A DNA stretch of 12,364 nucleotides from Thermoleophilaceae bacterium (GTDB lineage Bacteria > Actinomycetota > Thermoleophilia > Solirubrobacterales > Thermoleophilaceae). Positions 1 through 6,659 of the stretch are shown piece by piece. The translations under genes and the position numbers were made by a program. The stretch's first letter is position 1. Each line of letters begins with the position of its first letter. The stretch is from assembly GCA_013695885.1 (NCBI GenBank), contig JACCZP010000250.1:1-12364 (forward strand). The letters are read 5' to 3'. Below the pieces are notes generated by a model. It had not been told where the DNA came from, did no database searches, and saw only the letters and a list, made by a program, of their open reading frames with translations.

Positions 1-1
1 G

Positions 2-472
2 CACCGTCCCGAGCCCGCCTCCGCCGCGCCCGTGCGGGCGGCGGGAGCGCCTCGGGCCGAGACTGCGACGGCCCCGCAGGCGGAGGCTGCCCCCGCAGAG
101 GCGCTCGATCTCGAGCGCCTTCGCTCGCTGTGGACCGCCGCGCTCGAGGAGGTGGCCACCCAGAACGCGATGGTCGCCGCCCTCCTCGGCGAGGCTCGGC
201 CCACCGTGCTCGAATCGGGTCGCCTCACGATCACCTTCCCGCCCGACCACGCCTTCTCCCGCAAGAAGGCCGAGTCGAACCGCCCCCTGCTCCAGACGGC
301 CCTGCACGGCCTGACCGGCCACAGCCTCCAGGTCGCCTACGAGCTCGGTGACGCCACACACGCGGAGCAGGCCCCCGGCCTCTCCGAGGAGGAGCTCCTG
401 GCGCGCCTCAAGAGCGAGTTCGACGCGCGTGAGTTGCTGGAGGACGATGAGCCCGAGGCGGGCGATTCCTGA
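2..472 (+). CDS. dnaX: DNA polymerase III subunit gamma/tau, C-terminal part (5' end outside window)
   Basis: Partial gene: the reading frame is open from base 2 with no start in view and ends at TGA 470-472. The visible ~156 residues begin with an Ala/Pro-rich linker. A compact domain follows (about residues 38-118, counting from the first visible codon) with the pattern LDLERLRSLW, NAMVAALL, LTITFPPDHAFSRKKAE and a closing beta strand LQVAYEL, typical of the DnaX C-terminal fold downstream of the AAA+ clamp-loader part. An acidic tail ends the protein. DnaX is the ATPase core of the clamp loader in the cytoplasm. The AAA+ domain is not in the window, so the call rests on this C-terminal domain and on ybaB starting 46 bp downstream, the standard dnaX-ybaB order. 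The GTG at 32 is an internal valine codon, not a start. Confidence 0.85.
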   Translation, partial: HRPEPASAAPVRAAGAPRAETATAPQAEAAPAEALDLERLRSLWTAALEEVATQNAMVAALLGEARPTVLESGRLTITFPPDHAFSRKKAESNRPLLQTALHGLTGHSLQVAYELGDATHAEQAPGLSEEELLARLKSEFDARELLEDDEPEAGDS

Positions 473-518
473 CGACGACGCCCCGTCCCGCCGCAGCGAT
501 CACCGAGGAGAGGAGCCG

Positions 519-863
519 ATGCCAAAGCAGCCCAACATGCAGCAGATGATGAAGCAGGTCCAGGAGATGCAGGCCGAGATGATGAAGGCGCAGGAGCAGC
601 TCAAGGACCTGGAGGTCGAGGCCAGTGCCGGTGGGGGCATGGTCACCGTGAAGGTGACCGGGGACCTGGAGCTGCGAGAGGTCCGGATCGATCCCCAGGC
701 CGTCGATCCCGAGGACGTCGAGATGCTCCAGGACATGGTGCTCGCCGCCACCAACGAGGCGCTGCGCTCCGCCCAGGAGCTCGCCGCGTCGAAGATGCAG
801 GGCGCTACCGGGGGGCTCGGTGGAGCGGGCGGGCTCGGGGGCCTCGGGCTCCCCGGCCTATAG
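519..863 (+). CDS. ybaB: YbaB/EbfC family nucleoid-associated protein
   Basis: Encodes 114 residues, the usual size for this family of small dimeric DNA-binding proteins that coat the nucleoid. Visible features are an N-terminal Met/Gln-rich helix (MQQMMKQVQEMQ), a second helix with KAQEQLKDLEVEA, the family beta strands with GGGMVTVKVTGDLELREVRIDP, a C-terminal helix with MVLAATNEAL, and a Gly/Leu-rich flexible tail. The ATG at 519 was chosen because a purine-rich Shine-Dalgarno (GAGGAGAGGAG, 506-516 region) lies directly upstream and the protein then begins like its relatives; the frame is open further upstream but has no family similarity. It lies 46 bp after dnaX and is probably cotranscribed with it. 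recR, which commonly follows, is displaced here by about 2.5 kb. Confidence 0.93.
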   Translation: MPKQPNMQQMMKQVQEMQAEMMKAQEQLKDLEVEASAGGGMVTVKVTGDLELREVRIDPQAVDPEDVEMLQDMVLAATNEALRSAQELAASKMQGATGGLGGAGGLGGLGLPGL

Positions 864-907
864 ATCCGCCGGCGCGGCAGGGTCTCCGCGGAAGCGTGAT
901 GCCGTAG

Positions 908-922
908 TAGGGTCGGGCCGTG
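908..922 (+). promoter_or_regulatory. Putative leaderless promoter -10 (TAGGGT) before the DUF4870 gene
   Basis: TAGGGT at 908-913 matches the actinobacterial TANNNT -10 pattern. It is followed by only 6 nt before the GTG at 920, and no Shine-Dalgarno is visible. Transcription would then start at or next to the GTG. No convincing -35 hexamer is seen. The same arrangement recurs at several other genes in this window, which supports it. Confidence 0.45.
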
Positions 923-1501
923 TCGTCGCAACCCGGTCCCGGCCCGGAGCCCACGCCGTCGGGTGACCCCGGCGGGGAGGGCACTCCGCCGGCGACCGAA
1001 CCGCCACCCGCACCCCCGCCGTCCGCGGGCCCACCTCCGGCCGGAGCCCCGCCGTACGGAGCGCCGGCTCAGCAGGGGCCCTACGGTCCCGCGCCGGGCC
1101 AGCTCGGCGCGCCGCCTCCCTTCGCCGCCGGGCCGGGCTTCCCGGTCGATCCGGCGAAGGCGCGCAACACGGCGATGCTCGCGCACCTGTCGGCCTTCGT
1201 CGGACTCCTGGGCATCCCGTCGCTCGTCGGCCCGCTCATCGTCTGGCTGACACAGCGCGAGCAGGATCCCTATATCGACGACCAGGCCCGGGAGGCCCTG
1301 AACTTCAACATCTCCGTGGCCATCTACGCCGTGGCCCTGTTCGTGTTCTCGTTCGTGACCTTCGGGCTGGGCCTCATCCTCACCCTCCCCGCCTTCCTGG
1401 CCCTCGGCATCGGGTGGGTCGTGCTCGTGATCGTCGCTGCGATGAAGAGCAACAACGGTGAGCCCTACCGCTATCCGTTGACCATCCGCCTCCTCTCCTG
1501 A
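920..1501 (+). CDS. DUF4870 / Tic20-like membrane protein with proline-rich N-terminus
   Basis: Encodes 193 residues. Residues 1-80 are low-complexity Pro/Gly/Ala with tyrosines (PPYGAP, QQGPYGP), presumably disordered and cytoplasmic. From about 83 comes a DUF4870-type core: NTAMLAHLSAFVGLLG, a first hydrophobic helix (about 88-110), a polar loop TQREQDPYIDDQAREALNFN, then two hydrophobic stretches (about 130-155 and 157-174) and the closing KSNNGEPYRYPLTIRLL. The loop with DxQAxEALNFN is the signature that drives the call. The molecular function of the family is unknown. The start is a GTG with a -10-like hexamer 6 nt upstream, giving a likely leaderless message. It begins 56 bp after ybaB and ends 43 bp before the Rrf2-type gene. 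The Pro-rich tail resembles those on many actinobacterial envelope proteins. Confidence 0.82.
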   Translation: MSSQPGPGPEPTPSGDPGGEGTPPATEPPPAPPPSAGPPPAGAPPYGAPAQQGPYGPAPGQLGAPPPFAAGPGFPVDPAKARNTAMLAHLSAFVGLLGIPSLVGPLIVWLTQREQDPYIDDQAREALNFNISVAIYAVALFVFSFVTFGLGLILTLPAFLALGIGWVVLVIVAAMKSNNGEPYRYPLTIRLLS

Positions 1502-1532
1502 CCGGTCCGCGGACCCGCCCGGACGCGGGCGC

Positions 1533-1547
1533 CATACTTCCGGGGTG
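1533..1547 (+). promoter_or_regulatory. Putative leaderless promoter -10 (CATACT) before the Rrf2 gene
   Basis: CATACT at 1533-1538 keeps the A at position 2 and T at position 6 of the -10 pattern and stands 6 nt before the GTG at 1545. No Shine-Dalgarno lies in between. This is a weaker match than the other leaderless candidates here. Confidence 0.33.
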
Positions 1548-2000
1548 CGGATCTCGGCCAAGGTCGACTATGCGGTCCGCGCGGCCGCGGAGCTGGCCGG
1601 AGCGGGGAAGGGCCCCCTCAAGGGCGAGCGCATCTCGGTTGCGCAGGACATCCCGGTCAAGTTCCTGGAGAACATCCTCCTCGACCTGAAGGTCGCGGGG
1701 ATCGTGGCCAGCCAGCGAGGCCCGGAGGGCGGCTACTGGCTGGCGCGTGCCGCCTCGGAGACCACGATCGCCGACGTCATCCGGGCGGTGGAGGGTCCCC
1801 TGGCCAGTGTCCGCGGCGCGCGGCCCGAGACCCTCGAGTACAAGGGCGCGGCCGAGGCCCTGGTGCCCGTGTGGATCGCGCTGCGGGCCAGCCTGCGTGC
1901 CGTGCTCGAGGCCGTGACCCTCGAGGACGTGGCCGGCGAGAAGCTGCCCGCCCGGATCCTCGACCTGACTCGCGACCCCGAGGCCTGGGCCGCGCACTGA
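1545..2000 (+). CDS. Rrf2 family transcriptional regulator lacking cluster cysteines
   Basis: Encodes 151 residues, the normal length for the family. The N-terminal winged helix is clear: MRISAKVDYAVRAAAELA, then ISVAQDIPVKFLENILLDLKVAGIVASQRGPEGGYWLARAA (about 30-70), with the recognition helix and the family's RGxxGGYxLA wing, followed by ITIADVIRAVEGPL-like sequence (seen as TTIADVIRAVEGPL). A helical dimerisation segment follows (about 103-130). Rrf2 relatives such as IscR and NsrR hold an Fe-S cluster through three cysteines, but this protein contains no cysteine at all, so it cannot sense in that way. It may instead be a ligand or partner sensor like CymR (inference). The gene lies 43 bp after the DUF4870 gene on the same strand and converges on the hydrolase gene. 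Its targets are not evident. Confidence 0.9.
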   Translation: MRISAKVDYAVRAAAELAGAGKGPLKGERISVAQDIPVKFLENILLDLKVAGIVASQRGPEGGYWLARAASETTIADVIRAVEGPLASVRGARPETLEYKGAAEALVPVWIALRASLRAVLEAVTLEDVAGEKLPARILDLTRDPEAWAAH

Positions 2001-2008
2001 GGGGGCGC

Positions 2009-2030
2009 GGCGCGCCGGCTGGCCCGCGCC
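2009..2030. terminator. GC-rich hairpin between convergent genes (candidate terminator)
   Basis: GGCGCG (2009-2014) and CGCGCC (2025-2030) form a 6-bp stem with a 10-nt loop. Overlapping GCCGGC repeats offer alternative pairings. It begins 8 bp after the rrf2 stop, in the 139-bp gap between convergent genes. There is no U tract, so it could only be an I-shaped or factor-assisted terminator. In such GC-rich sequence chance pairing is common. Confidence 0.3.
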
Positions 2031-2139
2031 GGCCGCCGACGGGGGCCACCTCGAGGGCAGGCCTACCCCGAGAACCCCATCGAGCGCCGCGGCCGCACCT
2101 TCCAACCCGGCTCGATCAGTCCGACCGCGGCGCGGCGCT

Positions 2140-3270
2140 CTACCGCGCGGCGGCGCGCAGCGACCGCACCACGAAGGCGTCGAGGCGCGCCAGGTCCCCG
2201 AGCCGGCCGAGGGAGACCGTGGGATCGCCGTGCTGCAGTGCGCCGGTCACGGTCACGCGGTGGCGCTCCGACAGCCGCGGGGTGGTGAGCTCGGCCACCG
2301 GGAAGTACTTGTCCCGCGGCGCGGTCACTAGCTCGACCGGGGCGTCGATGGGCCGGCGGCCCGAGGCTGGGGAGATGCTCTCCATTCCCTCCCGCGTCGA
2401 GGTGGGCAGGGCCTTCCAGAGCTCGTCGAAGCGGTGGGGATCGCGGTTGGCGAGCAGGGTGATGACGGCGTCGGCGTCGGCGCTCGAGGTCTGGCGGTCG
2501 AGGCGGTCGAGCACGGCCAGCGGATCGGGGTCCGTGTCGGAGACCGCCCGCAGCGCGGTGCTCATGCGCTCGCGGTCGGGTCCCTCGGGCAGCAGGCGCG
2601 CGAGCGAGCGGGCGGCGACCAGGGCCAGGTAGCCCTCGGCCGGCTCGTAGGCGCGCACGTCCTCGCCCTCCCGGTAGGTGCCGGTGGTGGCGAGCTGGAA
2701 GACGTTGCGGATGTCGGTGTAGGGCGCGACTGCGGACACGCCCGACACGCGGCCGTGAAGGGCGGGGTCCTGCGCGGCACGGAGGGCCAGCGAGCCCCCG
2801 GTGGACACTCCGACGAGACCGACGCGCCCGCCGCGTGCGACATCGGCCGCCGCACGGGCCACGCCGATCGTCGCCTCGAGGGACTCGGGTGCCACCTCGC
2901 CGACCCGCAGCCCGGGAAGCTCGGGCACGTAGACGACGAATCCCGCTCGCGCGAAGCCGCGCGCGAGGCGGAGCACCACCGGGTGGTGGCGCCCTTCGGG
3001 GGTGGCTCCGTTGGCGAACACGATCGTCGGCCACGGCCCGTCGCCGGCCGGCCGCGCCACCACGGAGGGCACGCCCGCGATGGGCCGGTCCTCGAGCACG
3101 GGCTCGCGGGTCGCCAGCCGCAGCGCCCCGGCCAGGAGCGGCGGCTCGAGCATGCCGACGAGCACGCAGGCGGCTCGCGCCTGCGCGGCCACCCAGGAGG
3201 GGAACAGCCCGACCCCCGTGAGCGCCGAGACGAAGACGACCAGGAGCGGGATGCGGAGCGCTCGCAGCAC
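2140..3270 (-). CDS. Alpha/beta hydrolase, N-terminally membrane-anchored or secreted
   Basis: Encodes 376 residues. Residues 5-22 (LRIPLLVVFVSALTGVGL region) form a hydrophobic N-terminal segment that could be a signal anchor, with a further hydrophobic stretch to about 50. The alpha/beta hydrolase core starts near residue 66. It shows PTIVFANGATPEGRHHP (strand and oxyanion-loop region), FVVYVPELPGLRVGE, and the nucleophile elbow GVSTGG with Ser156. Candidate triad partners are Asp320 in TAPRDKYFPVAE and His347 in ALQHGDP, all in the right order and spacing. Residues of about 190-300 between the core strands are helical and probably form a cap. The substrate cannot be deduced. The GTG start at 3270 was chosen because it gives the hydrophobic N-terminus. 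No Shine-Dalgarno is visible, and a poor -10 (GACGAT) lies 6 nt upstream. The gene runs against its neighbours, diverging from recR with 71 bp between the starts. Confidence 0.8.
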   Translation of the reverse strand: MLRALRIPLLVVFVSALTGVGLFPSWVAAQARAACVLVGMLEPPLLAGALRLATREPVLEDRPIAGVPSVVARPAGDGPWPTIVFANGATPEGRHHPVVLRLARGFARAGFVVYVPELPGLRVGEVAPESLEATIGVARAAADVARGGRVGLVGVSTGGSLALRAAQDPALHGRVSGVSAVAPYTDIRNVFQLATTGTYREGEDVRAYEPAEGYLALVAARSLARLLPEGPDRERMSTALRAVSDTDPDPLAVLDRLDRQTSSADADAVITLLANRDPHRFDELWKALPTSTREGMESISPASGRRPIDAPVELVTAPRDKYFPVAELTTPRLSERHRVTVTGALQHGDPTVSLGRLGDLARLDAFVVRSLRAAAR

Positions 3271-3327
3271 CAGGGGATCGTCTCAGGCACGCGAGTCCGA
3301 GGTCGAGATCGCCGCCGGGCCGGCTCC

Positions 3328-3344
3328 TAACCTCGCCTGCGGTG
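3328..3344 (+). promoter_or_regulatory. Putative leaderless promoter -10 (TAACCT) before recR
   Basis: TAACCT at 3328-3333 matches TANNNT and is followed by 8 nt and the GTG at 3342. No ribosome binding site is present. A weak -35-like TCGAGA lies at 3303-3308. recR therefore probably has its own promoter, as expected after its separation from dnaX-ybaB. Confidence 0.5.
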
Positions 3345-3941
3345 TACGCCGCCCCGGTCAGCCGCCTGATCGCCGAGCTCTCGCGACTGCCGGGGATCGG
3401 CCAGCGAAGCGCCCAGCGCCTCGCCTTCCACCTGCTCCGCGCGTCGAGCGAGGAGGCGGCCGCCCTGGCCGAGGCGATCCAGGAGATGAAGCGCACGGTC
3501 GGCCTCTGCGAGCGCTGCTTCAACCTGGCGGTCGGGCCGCTGTGCCGGATCTGCGAGGACCCTCGTCGCGACGACGACACCCTCTGCGTGGTCGAGGAGC
3601 CGAGCGACGTGATCCCCATGGAGCGCACGAACGAGTTCCGCGGGCGCTACCACGTGCTGGGCGGCGCCCTCTCGCCGATCGACGGCGTGGACCCCGAGGA
3701 CCTGCGTCTCGAGGAGCTCTTCCGCCGCGTCGAGGGCGGTGGGGTGCGCGAGGTCGTGGTGGCCACCAACCCCACCACCACCGGCGAGGCCACCGCCCTC
3801 TACATCGCCGATTCCCTGCGTGAGCGGGCGCCGTCGGCCACCGTCACCCGGCTGGCCAGCGGCCTGCCCGTGGGCGCAGACCTCGAGTACGCCGACGAGG
3901 TGACGCTGGGCAAGGCCCTCCGGGGCCGCAGCAGCCTCTGA
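3342..3941 (+). CDS. recR: Recombination mediator protein RecR
   Basis: Encodes 199 residues, the standard RecR length. RecR acts with RecO (and RecF) in loading RecA onto SSB-coated single-stranded DNA during gap repair. The domain order is complete: an N-terminal helix-hairpin-helix with LSRLPGIGQRSAQRLAFHLL (about 13-32); a four-cysteine zinc motif with Cys56, Cys59, Cys68 and Cys71; a Toprim domain with VVEEPSDVIPMERT and the ATNPTTTGEATALYIA segment; and a C-terminal Walker-B-like part with TRLASGLPVGADLEYADEVTLGKAL. The GTG at 3342 was chosen because it gives the family N-terminus (MYAAPVSRLIAELSRLPG) and lies just after a -10-like hexamer. It usually sits directly after ybaB, but here three genes intervene. 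Its stop is 14 bp from that of the convergent GH3 gene. Confidence 0.96.
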   Translation: MYAAPVSRLIAELSRLPGIGQRSAQRLAFHLLRASSEEAAALAEAIQEMKRTVGLCERCFNLAVGPLCRICEDPRRDDDTLCVVEEPSDVIPMERTNEFRGRYHVLGGALSPIDGVDPEDLRLEELFRRVEGGGVREVVVATNPTTTGEATALYIADSLRERAPSATVTRLASGLPVGADLEYADEVTLGKALRGRSSL

Positions 3942-3955
3942 GCGGAGGCCCGGGC

Positions 3956-5323
3956 TTACCGGACCAGCCGCAGGCTGCCCTTCGCCCTCAGCACCCGCAT
4001 CAGCGCCTCGTCGAGGCGGCGGCGTGAGAGCTCGCCCTTGCGGACGGCGTTGCGGACCGCGACGTAGGCGGCCTCCTGGTCGCCGCGGTCCCCGGATATC
4101 CAGACCATGTCGGCGCCGGCGCGCAGGGCGTCGACGGCCGCGTCGGGGACCGAAGAGGCGGCGCCCGTGAGGGCCGGAGAGGCGAGGTCGTCGGTGATGG
4201 CGACGCCGCGGAAGCGCAGCTCCCGGCGCAGAAGCGCGGTGGACACCCCGCGCGAGAGGGAGGCCGGCACTGCGTAGTCGTCCGCGGGATAGAGGCCGTG
4301 GCCCACGACGATGGCCGGCACCCGGGCGTCGACTGCGGCCGCGAACGGGCGCAGGTCGCGCTGGGCGAGCTCGCGCACCGACAGTCCGACGGTGGCCGGT
4401 CCGGCTTCCGTCGGCTGGGTCGCGGCGCCCAGGCCCGGGAAGTGCTTGGGCGCCACCAGCAGTCCCTCCTTCTGGTAGGCCCTGATCGTGGCCGCGGCGA
4501 ACTCGGCCACCGCGTTGGGGTCGTCGGAGTACAGGCGGTTCCCGCCCGCTGCAGCGCCCTCCGTACCCACGTCGACCACGGGCGCGAGCACCCCGTTGAT
4601 GCCGAGGAGCTTCAGCGATCGGGCCGCGGCCCCCGCGGCGCGGGCGGCGGCGCGGGGGGAGGCGAGCTCGCCCGGGGCCCGGGTCGGGGGGATGCCGTCG
4701 AGCTCCGAGTAGGAGCCCCCCTCCTGGGCGGTGAGGACGAACGGAGGGACGTGGCGCGTCTCGCGCGCGACGGTGAAGACGCCGGCGAGGAGGGTGGCGA
4801 GCTGAGTGGCGCTCGCGTAGTTGCGTGACTCGACGACCACGCCGCCCAGGTCCCGCTCGCGCAGGTCGCGGAACACCGAGGAGGTCTGGTCCACGCCCCT
4901 GAACCCCACGAGCATGAGCTGGGCCACCTTGCGCTCGGTGGTCATCCCACGGGCCAGCTCCTCGACGCTCCGGGGCGTGCGCGGAGCGCGGACCGGCTCC
5001 GAGGGCGGCGGGAGGAGGCGGGAGAGGAAGGACCGGCGCCCGAGCGGCGCGGTGTCCTCGGGGGACGCGGGCGCCGCCTCGGGAAAGGCGGGGGCGGCGA
5101 CCGGAGCCGGCGGCGGCGCGTCGCCGGTGCCGACGGCGCGGAAGACGTACCCCGCCACCACCCCGAAGACGATGCAGTTCAACCCCAGGAGCAGCGCGGT
5201 GATCAGCCGTCGCTGCAGCTTGGGCAGCACCCTCGAGGACCGGCGGTCGGGGCGCTCGTCATGCCCGTCGGCCGCGGGGCGTGGGCTACCGCGACGCCAG
5301 GGTCTGCGGGGCGGATCGGGCAC
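3956..5323 (-). CDS. Membrane-anchored GH3 family protein (NagZ-like fold) with altered active-site motifs
   Basis: Encodes 455 residues. A basic cytoplasmic N-terminus (1-39) precedes one transmembrane helix (about 40-61, ITALLLGLNCIVFGVVAGYV). A Pro/Ala-rich linker to about 117 leads to a GH3 N-terminal barrel facing outward. Family features include MTTERKVAQLMLVGFRG (127-143), LGGVVVESRN, QEGG (200-203), INGVLAPVVDVG (242-253), KHFPGLG (293-299), VPAIVVGHGLYP (335-346), and FRGVAITDDL (371-380) with the acidic pair Asp378-Asp379 at the nucleophile site. Bacterial NagZ enzymes remove terminal N-acetylglucosamine from peptidoglycan fragments. Here the usual D of DQEGG is Ala199, and the D-[S/T]-H loop that should follow KHFPGHG is absent (ATQPTEAGPA instead). 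Activity is therefore uncertain; it could be a variant hydrolase or a wall-binding protein. The GTG at 5323 stands 6 nt after a -10-like TAGCTT, so it is likely leaderless. A GTG at codon 32 is an alternative start. Confidence 0.82.
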   Translation of the reverse strand: MPDPPRRPWRRGSPRPAADGHDERPDRRSSRVLPKLQRRLITALLLGLNCIVFGVVAGYVFRAVGTGDAPPPAPVAAPAFPEAAPASPEDTAPLGRRSFLSRLLPPPSEPVRAPRTPRSVEELARGMTTERKVAQLMLVGFRGVDQTSSVFRDLRERDLGGVVVESRNYASATQLATLLAGVFTVARETRHVPPFVLTAQEGGSYSELDGIPPTRAPGELASPRAAARAAGAAARSLKLLGINGVLAPVVDVGTEGAAAGGNRLYSDDPNAVAEFAAATIRAYQKEGLLVAPKHFPGLGAATQPTEAGPATVGLSVRELAQRDLRPFAAAVDARVPAIVVGHGLYPADDYAVPASLSRGVSTALLRRELRFRGVAITDDLASPALTGAASSVPDAAVDALRAGADMVWISGDRGDQEAAYVAVRNAVRKGELSRRRLDEALMRVLRAKGSLRLVR

Positions 5324-5348
5324 CCGGTAAAGCTACTCTCCGGGTTCG
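5324..5348. promoter_or_regulatory. Divergent promoter pair with overlapping -10 elements (GH3 gene / lysC)
   Basis: Only 25 bp separate the divergent starts at 5323 (minus) and 5349 (plus). On the minus strand TAGCTT (5335-5330) lies 6 nt from the GTG. On the plus strand TACTCT (5334-5339) lies 9 nt from the ATG. The two hexamers share base pairs 5334-5335. Neither gene has a Shine-Dalgarno, so both messages would be leaderless. Each -35 region would fall at or inside the other gene's start; no good -35 match is seen on either strand. Confidence 0.5.
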
Positions 5349-6659
5349 ATGGTCTCCGCCGAAGCGCTCCCGGCCCGCACCGTGGTCATGAAGTTCGGCG
5401 GGACGTCGGTGGCCGACGCCGAGCGCATCAAGCGGGCGGCCCGGCGCATCGTGGAGGCGCGCGAGGAGGGCTCGCGAGTGGTGGCCGTCCTCTCCGCCCG
5501 TGGCAAGACCACCGACGAGCTGACGGCGATGGCCCACGAGGTCTCGCCGCGGCCGGACCCGCGCGAGATGGACATGCTGCTCTCCACCGGCGAGCGCATC
5601 TCCTGCGCGCTGGCGGCCATGGTCATCAACGACCTCGGCCACGAGGCCATCTCGCTCACCGGCTCCCAGGCCGGGATCGTGACCGACACCTCGCATACGC
5701 GCGCGCGAATCCTCGACGTCCGCGCCACGCGCATCGAGGCCGCGCTCGACGAGGGTCAGATCGTGCTGGTGGCGGGGTTCCAGGGCGTATCCACCGCACG
5801 CGACGTAACCACCCTCGGGCGTGGCGGCTCAGACACGACCGCGGTGGCGCTCGCGGCCGCCCTGTCCGCCGACGTCTGCGAGATCTACACGGACGTCGCC
5901 GGGGTGTTCAGCGCCGACCCGCGTGTGGTCCCGAACGCGCGCAAGCTCGTCCAGGTCTCGTTCGAGGAGATGCTCGAGATGGCGGCGTCGGGGGCGAAGG
6001 TGCTCCAGCTCCGCGCGGTCGAGTACGCGCGCAACCACGGCGTGCGCGTGCACTGCCGCTCGAGCTTCGAGGACGGCCCCGGTACCTTCGTACGCTCCGA
6101 GGAGGAGATCGAGGAGACCATGGAGAGACCGCTCGTCACCGCAGTGACCCACTCCCGCGAGGAGGCCCGCGTCACGCTCACCCGCCTGCCCGACCGCCCC
6201 GGGGTGGCCGGTCGCGTGATGACCGTCCTGGCCGACGCCGGGGTCAACGTGGACATGATCATCCAGAACGAGCCCGAGTCGCCCGGAGCGGCGGCCGACA
6301 TGTCGTTCACCGTGCCGCGATCCGATCTCCTCCCCGCGTGCGAGGCCCTCGAGCCCCTGCGCGAGGAGCTCGGCATCGGCGAGCTGGCCACCGACGCCGC
6401 GATGGCGAAGGTCTCGCTCGTCGGCGCCGGCATGCGGAGCCATCCGGGCGTGGCTGCCAAGGCCTTCTCGGTGCTCGGCCAGGCCGGGGTGAACATCCAG
6501 ATGATCTCCACCAGCCCGATCAAGATCTCCTGCGTGGTCCGCGAGGAGGAGGTCGACGCCGCCGTGCGCGAGCTGCACACCGCCTTCGAGCTCGGTGTCG
6601 GCGCCGTCCAGCCCGAGGATCCGCGCGGCGTGCACCGCCCGGTCGTCTCATCGCCATGA
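5349..6659 (+). CDS. lysC: Aspartokinase (aspartate kinase), two ACT domains
   Basis: Encodes 436 residues. The enzyme phosphorylates L-aspartate with ATP, the committed step toward lysine, threonine, methionine and diaminopimelate. The kinase domain starts with [20 protein letters not shown] (KFGGTS, 15-20). It continues with [68 protein letters not shown] and the [12 protein letters not shown] region. The C-terminal part has two ACT domains, the first from about residue 268 ([19 protein letters not shown]) and the second from about 354 ([24 protein letters not shown]), which normally bind lysine and/or threonine for feedback inhibition. An internal start near codon 258 probably yields a beta chain (listed separately). 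The ATG at 5349 follows a -10-like TACTCT by 9 nt; the in-frame ATG of MKFGG is an alternative. The stop overlaps the asd start (ATGA), so lysC and asd are translationally coupled. Confidence 0.96.
   Translation: MVSAEALPARTVVMKFGGTSVADAERIKRAARRIVEAREEGSRVVAVLSARGKTTDELTAMAHEVSPRPDPREMDMLLSTGERISCALAAMVINDLGHEAISLTGSQAGIVTDTSHTRARILDVRATRIEAALDEGQIVLVAGFQGVSTARDVTTLGRGGSDTTAVALAAALSADVCEIYTDVAGVFSADPRVVPNARKLVQVSFEEMLEMAASGAKVLQLRAVEYARNHGVRVHCRSSFEDGPGTFVRSEEEIEETMERPLVTAVTHSREEARVTLTRLPDRPGVAGRVMTVLADAGVNVDMIIQNEPESPGAAADMSFTVPRSDLLPACEALEPLREELGIGELATDAAMAKVSLVGAGMRSHPGVAAKAFSVLGQAGVNIQMISTSPIKISCVVREEEVDAAVRELHTAFELGVGAVQPEDPRGVHRPVVSSP
6101..6122 (+). promoter_or_regulatory. Internal ribosome binding site and start for the lysC beta subunit
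   Basis: Inside lysC a doubled purine tract (GGAGGAG at 6101-6107 and GAGGAG at 6111-6116) leads into an in-frame ATG at 6120, codon 258. Translation from here gives 179 residues (6120-6659) beginning [20 protein letters not shown], that is, the two ACT domains alone. In Corynebacterium glutamicum and Bacillus subtilis the lysC gene makes an alpha chain and an in-frame beta chain from an internal start at the same place, and the two form an alpha2beta2 enzyme. The core-to-ATG spacing of 3 nt is short for the second tract and long (12 nt) for the first. Confidence 0.6.

Noticed and set aside
348..518. Upstream extension of the ybaB frame inside dnaX
   Set aside because: The extra 57 codons overlap dnaX, are Arg/Ser-rich and lack similarity. 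The Shine-Dalgarno and family N-terminus fix the start at 519.
500..1561. A 353-codon minus-strand frame opposite ybaB and the DUF4870 gene
   Set aside because: The translation is low-complexity Arg/Glu/Gly sequence, while the plus strand holds two recognisable genes.
2063..2130. Plus-strand stretch reading YPENPIERRGRTF followed by QPGSISPT, which looks protein-like, in the gap between the rrf2 and hydrolase genes
   Set aside because: It has no start, no ribosome binding site and no recognised family, and runs on into the antisense of the hydrolase. It may be a remnant of a lost gene, but the sequence alone cannot show this; a protein search of this frame would decide.
2063..3628. A 521-codon minus-strand frame over the hydrolase and the start of recR
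   Set aside because: The translation is Arg/Ala/Gly-rich with no domain, and it covers two well-supported genes in other frames.
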